Assembly: GCA_045648605.1 (NCBI GenBank)
Contig: JAZROG010000037.1
Span: 1 to 12,246 of the forward strand
Source of the DNA: SIG710 sp045648605
GTDB lineage: Bacteria; Bacillota; Clostridia; Oscillospirales; CAG-272
Reading direction: 5' to 3'
DNA length: 12,246 bases
Shown here: in pieces, positions 6,915 through 12,246 of the stretch
Layout: each line of letters begins with the position of its first letter
Numbering within the stretch: position 1 is the stretch's first letter
Notes under the pieces: generated by a model
Told to the model about the DNA's origin: nothing
Seen by the model: only the letters and a program-made list of their open reading frames with translations
Database searches by the model: none
Position numbers and translations under genes: made by a program

Positions 6915-7022
6915 AAATAGGAATTTATCGGTGAGTTAAGTAATAGTGAAATTATACCCCAATGCCGTTGGCATTGGGGTATAGCTTCACCTTTGTTCAA
7001 ACTGTTCGACAAATCCCTGTTT
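6915..7022. repeat. Short copy (B) of the terminal-inverted-repeat hairpin element
   Basis: The left end AAATAGGAATTTATCG (6915-6930) and the right end CGACAAATCCCTGTTT (7007-7022) are inverted repeats matching at 13 of 16 positions, and the right end is shared with copies A and C. In the centre a perfect 13-bp hairpin, ATACCCCAATGCC (6954-6966) against its complement (6970-6982) with a GTT loop, takes the place of the two GC-rich palindromes of the larger copies. It is about 108 bp long and non-coding. The right end lies 6 bases beyond the T-run of the serA terminator. Membership of the same family rests on the ends and the position; the interior differs. Confidence 0.65.
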
Positions 7023-7028
7023 GAAATC

Positions 7029-7058
7029 AAAAAAGGAGCTGACAAAAATCAGCTCCTT
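7029..7058 (-). terminator. Intrinsic terminator of the serC-serA operon
   Basis: On the minus strand AAGGAGCTGA (7058-7049) pairs perfectly with TCAGCTCCTT (7042-7033) around a six-base T-rich loop, followed by a T run reaching 7029. The hairpin begins 16 bases after the serA stop codon. This is a canonical terminator. Confidence 0.93.
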
Positions 7059-7074
7059 AAATTCATTATAAAAA

Positions 7075-8238
7075 TCAGATTACAAGAACTCTTACAACGC
7101 TCTCAACCTCTGCGATCTTCGCAGCGATATCGTCGCTTATAGGTGTTGCAGTCTCAATGAGGGTATAAGCATTGTCACCCTTTGAACCGTTTACAAAGTT
7201 CTCAATATTAACACCCTGCTCTGCAAATGCACCGGAGATCTTTGCAATAGTAGCGGGAACATTCTTGTGGAATACCGCAACTCTTGTGCATCCGGGAACG
7301 TGTGCAAGAGCAACGTTCGGATAGTTCACGCTGTTTTTGATGTTACCTGTTCTAAGGAAATCATCAAGCTGGTGAGCCGCCATAATAGCGCAGTTGTCCT
7401 CGGACTCGGCAGTGGATGCGCCAAGGTGAGGAATTGTGATAATTCCATCCACATCAACAGTATCCTCTGTGGGGAAGTCAACAACATATTTTGAAACCTT
7501 ACCGCTCGCGATAGCAGCCTTCATATCGTCTGCATTAACGAGGTCTGCGCGGGAAAGGTTGATGATCTTAACACCGTCCTTCATCATAGCGAGGGTCTCT
7601 GCATTTATCATATTCTTTGTCTGGGGAGTTGCGGGAACATGAAGTGTAACATAGTCAGCCGCCTTGAATACATCCTCAAATGTAGCAACCTTCTTAACGC
7701 TTCTTGACATATTCCAAGCAGCCTCGATTGTGAGATAGGGGTCGCATCCAACAACATTCATGCCGAGATCAGCAGCAGCATTTGCAACCTTACCGCCAAT
7801 AGCGCCAAGACCGATAACACCGAGTGTCTTGCCTGCGATCTCACCGCCTGCGAATGCGCTCTTGCCTGCCTCAACAGCCTTTGCAACGCCCTCTGTACCC
7901 TTTAAGCTGTTTGCCCACTTGACACCGCCTGTGATATCACGAGCCGCAAGAAGGATAGCAGCAATTGCAAGCTCCTTTACACCGTTTGCATTAGCACCGG
8001 GAGTGTTGAAAACAACGATTCCCTCCTCGGAGCAACGATCAACGGGGATATTGTTTACACCCGCACCGCAACGAGCGATTGCGCGAAGCTCTTTTCCGAA
8101 CTCCATATCGTGCATAGCGGCAGAACGAACCATAATGGCATCGGGATTCTGCACATCTGCACCCACATTATATTCATTTTTGTCAAGCACATCTGTGCCT
8201 ATCTTTGCGATTTTATTGAGAAGCTGAACATTTTTCAT
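7075..8238 (-). CDS. serA: D-3-phosphoglycerate dehydrogenase
   Basis: A 387-residue NAD-dependent enzyme that oxidises 3-phosphoglycerate to 3-phosphohydroxypyruvate, the first committed step of serine synthesis. The nucleotide-binding fold shows GVIGLGAIGGKV (glycines 143, 145 and 148) with D166 at the end of the second strand. The catalytic residues fit R230 (NLSRADLV), E258 (DFPTED) and H271 (IPHLGAST). A C-terminal ACT domain (about 313-387, HVPGCTRVAVFHKNVPATI) is present, the usual site of serine feedback control; the extra ASB domain of long-form enzymes is absent. Substrate-domain residues include RCGAGVNNIP. The ATG at 8238 has RBS GAGGTG (8251-8246) seven bases upstream. It follows serC after 17 bases and is co-transcribed with it. 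Confidence 0.96.
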   Translation of the reverse strand: MKNVQLLNKIAKIGTDVLDKNEYNVGADVQNPDAIMVRSAAMHDMEFGKELRAIARCGAGVNNIPVDRCSEEGIVVFNTPGANANGVKELAIAAILLAARDITGGVKWANSLKGTEGVAKAVEAGKSAFAGGEIAGKTLGVIGLGAIGGKVANAAADLGMNVVGCDPYLTIEAAWNMSRSVKKVATFEDVFKAADYVTLHVPATPQTKNMINAETLAMMKDGVKIINLSRADLVNADDMKAAIASGKVSKYVVDFPTEDTVDVDGIITIPHLGASTAESEDNCAIMAAHQLDDFLRTGNIKNSVNYPNVALAHVPGCTRVAVFHKNVPATIAKISGAFAEQGVNIENFVNGSKGDNAYTLIETATPISDDIAAKIAEVESVVRVLVI

Positions 8239-8256
8239 TTTAAAACACCTCGTAAA

Positions 8257-9348
8257 TTAACCCTTGGGATTGTTCTTTGCAAATTCCTTCATGAAGTCAA
8301 CAAGCGCAACAACGCCCTCGTAAGGCATAGCGTTATAGATGGAAGCACGCATACCGCCAACGCTTCTGTGACCCTTAAGATTCTTAAGACCTGCCTTTGA
8401 AGCCTCGGAAGCGAACTTCTTATCAAGGTCAGCATCTCCTGTAACGAAGGTAACGTTCATCATGGAACGGCTGTCCTTCTTTACGGGAGCAACATAGTAA
8501 TCCTGGCTATCGAGATAGTCATAGAGGTAAGCTGCCTTCTTAACATTCATTTCCTTCATAACATCAAGTCCGCCAAGACCGAGGATCCACTCATAAACGA
8601 GCTTAGCCATATAGATGGTATAGCAAGGAGGAGTGTTGTACATAGAGTCATTTTCAGCCATTGTCTTCCATTCGAGCATTGTGGGCATATCCTCCTCGGC
8701 ATAGTCGAGAAGATCCTCACGAACGATAACGAGTGTAAGACCTGCGGGAGCCATATTCTTCTGAGCGCCTGCATAGATAACGCCAAACTTGCTTACATCA
8801 ACAGGCTCGGAGATGATGCAGGAGGACATATCGGCAACAAGCGGAATGTCGCCTGTGTCCGGAATATAACCGTACTTTGTTCCGTAGATAGTGTTGTTAT
8901 AGCAGATGTGAACATATGCCGCATCTTCTCTGAAATCTTCCTTCTTTACAGAGGGAACATGGTCGAAATTATCGTCCTTTGTTGTAGCAACGCACTTAAC
9001 GTCGTAGCCAAGCTTCTGAGCCTCCTTATAAGCCTTGCCGGAGAACTGACCGGAAACGATATAGTCAGCCTTGCCTGTTCTCTTAATGAGGTTCATGGGA
9101 ACAGCCGCAAACTGAGTTGAAGCACCGCCCTGAAGGAAGAGTACCTTATAGTTATCGGGGATCTGCATAAGTTCACGAAGCATCTTTTCCGCATCGGCAA
9201 TGATCACCTCATAGTCGGGGGAACGGTGGCTCATTTCCATAACGGACATTCCTGACTCACCATAGCAAACGAGCTCAGCAGCAGCCTTTTCGAGAACGGG
9301 AAGCGGGAGCATGGAAGGACCCGCAGAAAAATTGTAAACGCGATTCAT
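8257..9348 (-). CDS. serC: Phosphoserine aminotransferase
   Basis: A 363-residue class V (fold type I) PLP-dependent aminotransferase that converts 3-phosphohydroxypyruvate and glutamate to O-phosphoserine, the second step of serine synthesis. The N-terminal signature MNRVYNFSAGPSMLP, the phosphate-binding GGAST (74-78), the PLP-ring aspartate in VADMSS (D173), the Schiff-base lysine K197 in YAGAQKNMAPAG, and the KGHRSVGGMRAS segment (H327/R328, R334 region) are all present. I choose ATG 9348, preceded by GGAGGT (9358-9353), rather than an in-frame TTG nine codons upstream that lies in the leader. The length matches bacterial SerC. First gene of the serC-serA operon; both enzymes act in sequence in the cytoplasm. 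serB is not in the window. Confidence 0.97.
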   Translation of the reverse strand: MNRVYNFSAGPSMLPLPVLEKAAAELVCYGESGMSVMEMSHRSPDYEVIIADAEKMLRELMQIPDNYKVLFLQGGASTQFAAVPMNLIKRTGKADYIVSGQFSGKAYKEAQKLGYDVKCVATTKDDNFDHVPSVKKEDFREDAAYVHICYNNTIYGTKYGYIPDTGDIPLVADMSSCIISEPVDVSKFGVIYAGAQKNMAPAGLTLVIVREDLLDYAEEDMPTMLEWKTMAENDSMYNTPPCYTIYMAKLVYEWILGLGGLDVMKEMNVKKAAYLYDYLDSQDYYVAPVKKDSRSMMNVTFVTGDADLDKKFASEASKAGLKNLKGHRSVGGMRASIYNAMPYEGVVALVDFMKEFAKNNPKG

Positions 9349-9360
9349 ATTTACCTCCAC

Positions 9361-9373
9361 GCCGCATAGCGGC
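9361..9373 (-). promoter_or_regulatory. Small leader hairpin just upstream of the serC RBS
   Basis: GCCGC (9361-9365) and GCGGC (9369-9373) form a perfect five-pair GC-only stem with a three-base loop, ending two bases upstream of the GGAGGT RBS (9358-9353). It stands out in an AT-rich leader. It could modulate ribosome access or simply space the RBS. The leader (about 70 bases) is too short for a T-box. Confidence 0.4.
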
Positions 9374-9424
9374 AATTAAAATTTTTCAATAATATAATAA
9401 GCCTCAAAATGAAAACTTGCTATT

Positions 9425-9453
9425 ATTTTACCCCCCTTTTACATATATGTCAA
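9425..9453 (-). promoter_or_regulatory. Promoter of the serC-serA operon
   Basis: On the minus strand TTGACA (9453-9448) and TAAAAT (9430-9425) are spaced by 17 bases. The spacer carries a G6 run next to the -10 box. Initiation near 9418 gives a leader of about 70 bases before the serC ATG. Confidence 0.8.
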
Positions 9454-9571
9454 GGGCTTTGTTAAATTTTCTTCAAAAAAATCAAAAAATAGGGGATTTT
9501 CGTGCATATTTATAAGCAATTTAACATATCGGCTCACAAAAATATCCACCAACAGTTGATTTTGTGTATGT

Positions 9572-10939
9572 TTATGTATCGTTTACCTCGTAAAGCTCCT
9601 TGTTTTTTTCAAAGACCTCCTCGATGGTGGAATAATACTTACTGTACATTGTTTCAAATTCTTCATCAAGGTCATATTTGTCCGAAATGGTGTAATATTC
9701 AAATGGCTCATGAAGCACTATTTTGCCATCTGTTATATCTGCATAACCGCTCGAAGAATAAAAGGCATCGTAGCCCACAGCAGAACTGAGTCCTCCCGTT
9801 TGAGTAATGTCTGCCATGCGAATGTTCACTCTCCTATATATGAGCTTACCCTCGTCATTTATTCTCAGGCACAAGCCATCATTTGCATTCGGTCCTATAA
9901 AGTCGGTAAAATCCTCTCCGATAACGTAATTATATCCAACATCGTAATAGTCCCAAGTGAATATGATATTTCCGTTGTATTCAAAAATATCATATCCGCA
10001 ATTTCCGTAGAGACTGACCATGTCGTAAAGCTCAACAGTTTTTCCGTAAGCGGTCAAAGCTGTGGGAGATGAAAACTGCCCCAAATCAAAATAGACTTCG
10101 GTATCAAATCCTGTTATATTAAGCCTGTAAGCATTTTCGGGAAATGCCTCGTAATCGCCTAAAAGAGACAATTTGTCAATGAAGTATTCGGCTTCGATAT
10201 TTATTTCGTTGATATCGCCTTCCTCATCACGGACAATATCCACCATTTCATCAATCGTGAGAATTTTCAATCCGTAAATTGAAATGGGATCAATGCCAAG
10301 CGCCTCACATTCTCTCTGCAAACGCCAAATATAACGATCCATGTTGTAATATCCAAATTCCTTATATGGGTCATTATGAGTCAGCATATATTCGCAGGAA
10401 TAATTGTTCCATCCGTCGCAGTATGCCAGCGGATGGCAAAAAATTCTGTTTATATCATAAATTGCCTGATAGTCATTATTTACATCCGAAAAAAGAAGCT
10501 CTATTGTCCTTTCGTCCAGCGTAAAATTGCTTTCGTTTGCCGCTCTTACCTCATTTACACTTTCGAAAGCCTTTTTGTCAATATCAAGTTCATGTATTGC
10601 CTGATAAAGCATGGGAAGAGACAACTTATCACGATCGCTTTTCGCATCATAAACGTCGGTTTTCCAGGCTTCAAGCTCCTCGGGGGTAACAAGAAGCCTT
10701 TCATTTTCGCTTTGCTGAAGCAGATAAGAAAGATCATATGTAAAATCGGCATAATTACGCCCAAACATATGTTCTGTGTCAAAGCTCACATCCGCATCAT
10801 TTATTGGCAGCCCTGCCGTCTCACTCTCAAATGCAGTATTTTCAACTTGAGTGTCTGTGTCGGAAATCACAATTTGATTTTCAGAACACGATACTAAAAA
10901 AATAACCAAAACAAAGCAAATTGTAAAAAAACGCTTCAT
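9572..10939 (-). CDS. Unrecognised secreted lipoprotein
   Basis: I do not recognise this 455-residue protein. The N-terminus is a classic lipoprotein signal: MKR, a hydrophobic stretch (FFTICFVLVIF), and the lipobox LVSC with C18 as the expected lipidated cysteine, so the mature protein should be anchored to the outer face of the membrane. The next 30 or so residues are acidic and Ser/Thr/Glu-rich, like a linker. The body is rich in Asp, Glu and Tyr, with a helical-looking central part (about 85-250) and a Tyr/Gly-rich, strand-like C-terminal part (about 270-430). Cysteines C168, C173 and C182 lie close together (FCHPLAYCDGW, SCEYM). No catalytic motif is evident. RBS AAAGGA (10955-10950) lies 10 bases before the ATG. 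It is a single gene with its own promoter, divergent from the membrane protein at 11079; no clear terminator is visible between its stop and the serC promoter. Confidence 0.85.
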   Translation of the reverse strand: MKRFFTICFVLVIFLVSCSENQIVISDTDTQVENTAFESETAGLPINDADVSFDTEHMFGRNYADFTYDLSYLLQQSENERLLVTPEELEAWKTDVYDAKSDRDKLSLPMLYQAIHELDIDKKAFESVNEVRAANESNFTLDERTIELLFSDVNNDYQAIYDINRIFCHPLAYCDGWNNYSCEYMLTHNDPYKEFGYYNMDRYIWRLQRECEALGIDPISIYGLKILTIDEMVDIVRDEEGDINEINIEAEYFIDKLSLLGDYEAFPENAYRLNITGFDTEVYFDLGQFSSPTALTAYGKTVELYDMVSLYGNCGYDIFEYNGNIIFTWDYYDVGYNYVIGEDFTDFIGPNANDGLCLRINDEGKLIYRRVNIRMADITQTGGLSSAVGYDAFYSSSGYADITDGKIVLHEPFEYYTISDKYDLDEEFETMYSKYYSTIEEVFEKNKELYEVNDT

Positions 10940-10983
10940 ACGCCATTGTTCCTTTCGTAAATGTACAATTATTTTACACTATT

Positions 10984-11012
10984 ATTTTATACCATTTTAG
11001 TATGTTTGTCAA
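10984..11012 (-). promoter_or_regulatory. Promoter of the lipoprotein gene
   Basis: On the minus strand TTGACA (11012-11007) and TAAAAT (10989-10984) are spaced by 17 bases. Initiation near 10977 gives a leader of about 38 bases. Its -35 box lies only 16 bases from the -35 box of the divergent promoter at 11029. Confidence 0.8.
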
Positions 11013-11028
11013 TAAACATTTCAGACTC

Positions 11029-11057
11029 TTGACACCGAGGATATTATCCTTTATAAT
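11029..11057 (+). promoter_or_regulatory. Perfect-consensus promoter of the small membrane protein gene
   Basis: TTGACA (11029-11034) and TATAAT (11052-11057) are both perfect and 17 bases apart. Initiation near 11064 would begin at the RBS, leaving a leader of about 15 bases. This predicts strong constitutive transcription unless a repressor binds in the shared intergenic region. Confidence 0.85.
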
Positions 11058-11078
11058 ATAAATAAAGGTGGTGTTTTG

Positions 11079-11597
11079 ATGTACAGTTATTCTTATGTGC
11101 CGCCAAGGGATATCAGAAAATGCTCGCTCATTCCTCTTATCGGCTTCATTTTAGGCTTTGGATTCATGTATTTTGCAGGTGTTCTCCCCTATGCGACCTT
11201 TCTTCAGGTCATCGGAATTGGGGTGCTTGCAATTACCATATTTCTCACAACTCGCTTTGTTGTACGCAGTTATGTTTATTCAACCCAGGAGATTGGCGAG
11301 GGAGATTATGATTTTGTCGTAAATGAAATAACAGGCAAGCGTTCAAGGACGGTCTGCCGCATAAACGCAGATGAGATAACAGACCTCATTTACAGCCCCG
11401 ATGGCAAGATCCCCGCAAAATACGCAGGCAAAAACGGAAAAGACATTCTCCGATATGATTATTGTCAGGATTTTATGCCAAAGGATGCATATTATCTGTA
11501 TGCGTCTCTTCGTGAAGGAAAAATATGCTTAAAATTCTCTCCCGACTCCCATCTTGCTAAGATTCTTGAAGCCCTGCGCCCGAAAGATATCCAATAA
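11079..11597 (+). CDS. Small two-helix membrane protein of unknown function
   Basis: A 172-residue protein I cannot assign to a family. Two hydrophobic segments follow each other near the N-terminus: about 16-36 (CSLIPLIGFILGFGFMYFAG) and about 42-62 (LQVIGIGVLAITIFLTTRFV). A soluble domain of about 105 residues follows (STQEIGEGDYDFVVNEITGKRSRTVCRIN onward in short, strand-like stretches). This layout, a two-helix hairpin plus a small strand-rich cytoplasmic domain, resembles bacterial PH-like membrane proteins, but that is a structural guess. The ATG at 11079 follows AAGGTGG (11065-11071); an in-frame TTG just before it is a less likely start. Monocistronic: strong promoter before, terminator three bases after the stop. 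Confidence 0.8.
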   Translation: MYSYSYVPPRDIRKCSLIPLIGFILGFGFMYFAGVLPYATFLQVIGIGVLAITIFLTTRFVVRSYVYSTQEIGEGDYDFVVNEITGKRSRTVCRINADEITDLIYSPDGKIPAKYAGKNGKDILRYDYCQDFMPKDAYYLYASLREGKICLKFSPDSHLAKILEALRPKDIQ

Positions 11598-11599
11598 TG

Positions 11600-11634
11600 A
11601 AAAAGTCAAGGCAAATAAAAAGCCTTGACTTTTT
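11600..11634 (+). terminator. Intrinsic terminator of the small membrane protein gene
   Basis: AAAAAGTCAAGGC (11600-11612) pairs perfectly with GCCTTGACTTTTT (11622-11634) around a nine-base A-rich loop. The T-run is part of the stem, so it may act on both strands. It begins three bases after the stop codon. Confidence 0.92.
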
Positions 11635-11651
11635 GTTTGATTTGCAATTTC

Positions 11652-11818
11652 AAACAGGGATTTAGAGGTGAGGCGTGGTGCGTATTTGTAGGGGCGATCA
11701 TCGATCGCCCGCAAAAACAAACGGTAAAAAACAACGATATTTTGCGCCCTTTGTGTGGCGGGCGATCAATGATCGCCCCTACGGTTCACATCTTCGATTG
11801 TTCGATAAATTCCTGTTT
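11652..11818. repeat. Complete copy (C) of the terminal-inverted-repeat hairpin element
   Basis: The element is bounded by AAACAGGGATTT (11652-11663) and AAATTCCTGTTT (11807-11818), which are inverted and nearly perfect. Inside are two 25-base arms, 11688-11712 and 11758-11782, complementary at 24 of 25 positions across a 45-base AT-rich core. Each arm is also a hairpin on its own: GGGCGATC/GATCGCCC with an ATC loop in the left, GGGCGATCA/TGATCGCCC in the right. The structure can therefore form either one long cruciform or two separate stem-loops. The outer parts read GTAGGGG and CCCCTAC. At 167 bp with no coding frame of note, it fits a MITE-like or structured intergenic repeat. It begins 17 bases after the T-run of the preceding terminator. 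No clear target-site duplication is visible. Confidence 0.82.
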
Positions 11819-11877
11819 ATGGAACTTTATAAATACAGCAAATAGGGGCTGAACAACTCAACACCTTTGCTTACAAT

Positions 11878-12006
11878 TTTTATCTACTTATCCGAAAGAA
11901 TACCAGATGCGATTTGACAGGGCTCTATGACAGCAGTTATATGAGTAAGCTGTTCAGATTGTATGAAAATCAGACCCCAGCAAAATACAGACGCAAATGG
12001 AGATGA
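11878..12006 (+). pseudogene. C-terminal remnant of an AraC-family transcriptional regulator
   Basis: The frame ending at TGA 12004-12006 reads GLYDSSYMSKLFRLYENQTP then AKYRRKWR. This matches the end of the second helix-turn-helix of AraC/XylS regulators (usual form GFxDxSYFSKxFKKxxGxTPxxYRKxW) and includes the natural C-terminus. Upstream, the frame stays open but no longer resembles the family, so only about 30 residues remain. There is no start codon, RBS or promoter for it. AraC regulators often control sugar-use genes, so this may be debris of a locus like the decayed glycosidase gene, though nothing links the two directly. The rest of the 11598-12152 gap holds the terminator, element C and the tRNA promoter and leader. 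Confidence 0.7.
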
Positions 12007-12084
12007 ATTTTTTGAATAAAAAACTCGCATCCGGGCATATAATGACGCAAGCAAGATAAAATTCAGAAAATTTCAAAAAAACAC

Positions 12085-12113
12085 TTGACAAACAGGCAAA
12101 ATAATAGTATAAT
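12085..12113 (+). promoter_or_regulatory. Perfect-consensus promoter of the tRNA-Ser gene
   Basis: TTGACA (12085-12090) and TATAAT (12108-12113) are spaced by 17 bases. Initiation is expected near 12119-12121, giving a leader of about 33 bases before the mature tRNA 5' end. Such a promoter suits a stable RNA gene. Confidence 0.92.
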
Positions 12114-12118
12114 ATACG

Positions 12119-12148
12119 GGTACGAGTAAAGAAAATGGCGCTCGTACC
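12119..12148 (+). other. Hairpin in the tRNA-Ser precursor leader
   Basis: GGTACGAG (12119-12126) pairs perfectly with CTCGTACC (12141-12148) across 14 bases. The left arm starts at or within a base or two of the predicted transcript start, and the right arm ends four bases before the mature tRNA. The primary transcript would thus begin with a stable stem-loop that RNase P must remove. It is not a terminator, as no T-run follows. Confidence 0.6.
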
Positions 12149-12152
12149 TTAT

Positions 12153-12245
12153 GGAGAAGTACTCAAGAGGCCGAAGAGGCGCCCCTGCTAAGGGTGTAGG
12201 TCGGATTTAACCGGCGCGAGAGTTCAAATCTCTCCTTCTCCGCCA
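12153..12245 (+). tRNA. tRNA-Ser (anticodon GCU, reads AGC/AGU)
   Basis: A full class II cloverleaf is visible. The acceptor stem is GGAGAAG (12153-12159) with CTTCTCC (12235-12241), discriminator G12242, and an encoded CCA at 12243-12245. The D stem is CTC/GAG (12162-12164 and 12176-12178). The anticodon stem is CGCCC/GGGTG with anticodon GCT at 12187-12189. The long variable arm has a five-pair stem (12200-12204 with 12211-12215), as serine tRNAs require. The T arm is GAGAG, TTCAAAT, CTCTC (12218-12234). G as discriminator base fits serine identity. The window ends one base later, so any further tRNAs of an array would lie outside it. Confidence 0.97.
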
Positions 12246-12246
12246 T

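Noticed and set aside
9349..9571. T-box or serine riboswitch ahead of serC
   Set aside because: From the predicted start the leader is only about 70 bases and has no long structured region, T-box sequence or antiterminator.
1..11818. CRISPR array
   Set aside because: The repeats are three dispersed inverted-repeat elements kilobases apart, not short direct repeats with spacers, and no cas gene is present.
11625..11852. Plus-strand open frame across element C
   Set aside because: It lies over the terminator and palindromic arms of the repeat, with no RBS and no protein-like features.
7075..12245. Functional link between the serine synthesis genes and the tRNA-Ser gene
   Set aside because: They are about 3 kb apart, in separate transcription units and on opposite strands; co-location looks coincidental.

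Overview
The window looks like a chromosomal segment of a low-to-moderate GC Gram-positive anaerobe, most likely class Clostridia (Oscillospiraceae/Ruminococcaceae-like). The grounds are strong AGGAGG-type ribosome binding sites, near-consensus TTGACA-17-TATAAT promoters, AT-rich intergenic DNA, a YqeG-family phosphatase, an ACT-domain SerA beside SerC, and a lipoprotein with a lipobox. The placement is an inference from gene content and style; no marker gene fixes it.

Left part (1-2720, minus strand): a compact three-gene operon, yqeG-like HAD phosphatase -> endonuclease IV-like TIM-barrel protein -> M24 Xaa-Pro aminopeptidase. It reads from a promoter at 2692-2720 to an intrinsic terminator at 122-155. 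Gaps between the genes are about 10-12 bases, so translational coupling is likely. Beyond the terminator lies a cut-off copy of a hairpin repeat element (1-115). The 457-base gap at 2641-3097 holds the yqeG promoter, a strong hairpin terminator, a 34-codon minus-strand coding remnant, and two candidate promoters for the next operon.

Middle part (2929-6265, plus strand): a FliB-like cysteine-rich protein and RNase R (rnr), probably co-transcribed. Convergent to rnr is a decayed minus-strand gene (about 6278-6821), the N-terminal part of a GH39-like glycosidase. It carries two -1 frameshifts and lacks its C-terminal part, yet keeps an almost perfect promoter and RBS. A second hairpin element (6915-7022) separates it from the serine genes.

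Serine operon (7027-9453, minus strand): serC (phosphoserine aminotransferase) then serA (3-phosphoglycerate dehydrogenase). These are the first two dedicated steps of serine synthesis; the phosphatase SerB is not in the window. A promoter, a short leader with a small hairpin, and an intrinsic terminator bound the unit.

Right part (9572-12246): an unrecognised lipoprotein (minus) and a small two-helix membrane protein (plus) are divergently transcribed from back-to-back consensus promoters. The 555 bases at 11598-12152 hold the membrane-protein terminator, a complete 167-bp hairpin element, the C-terminal remnant of an AraC-type regulator, a consensus promoter and a hairpin leader. The leader runs into a tRNA-Ser(GCU) gene that ends one base before the window edge.

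The most unusual signal is the hairpin element family: three copies with shared terminal inverted repeats, each placed just after the U-tract of an intrinsic terminator. The two large copies share architecture but have different stem sequences.
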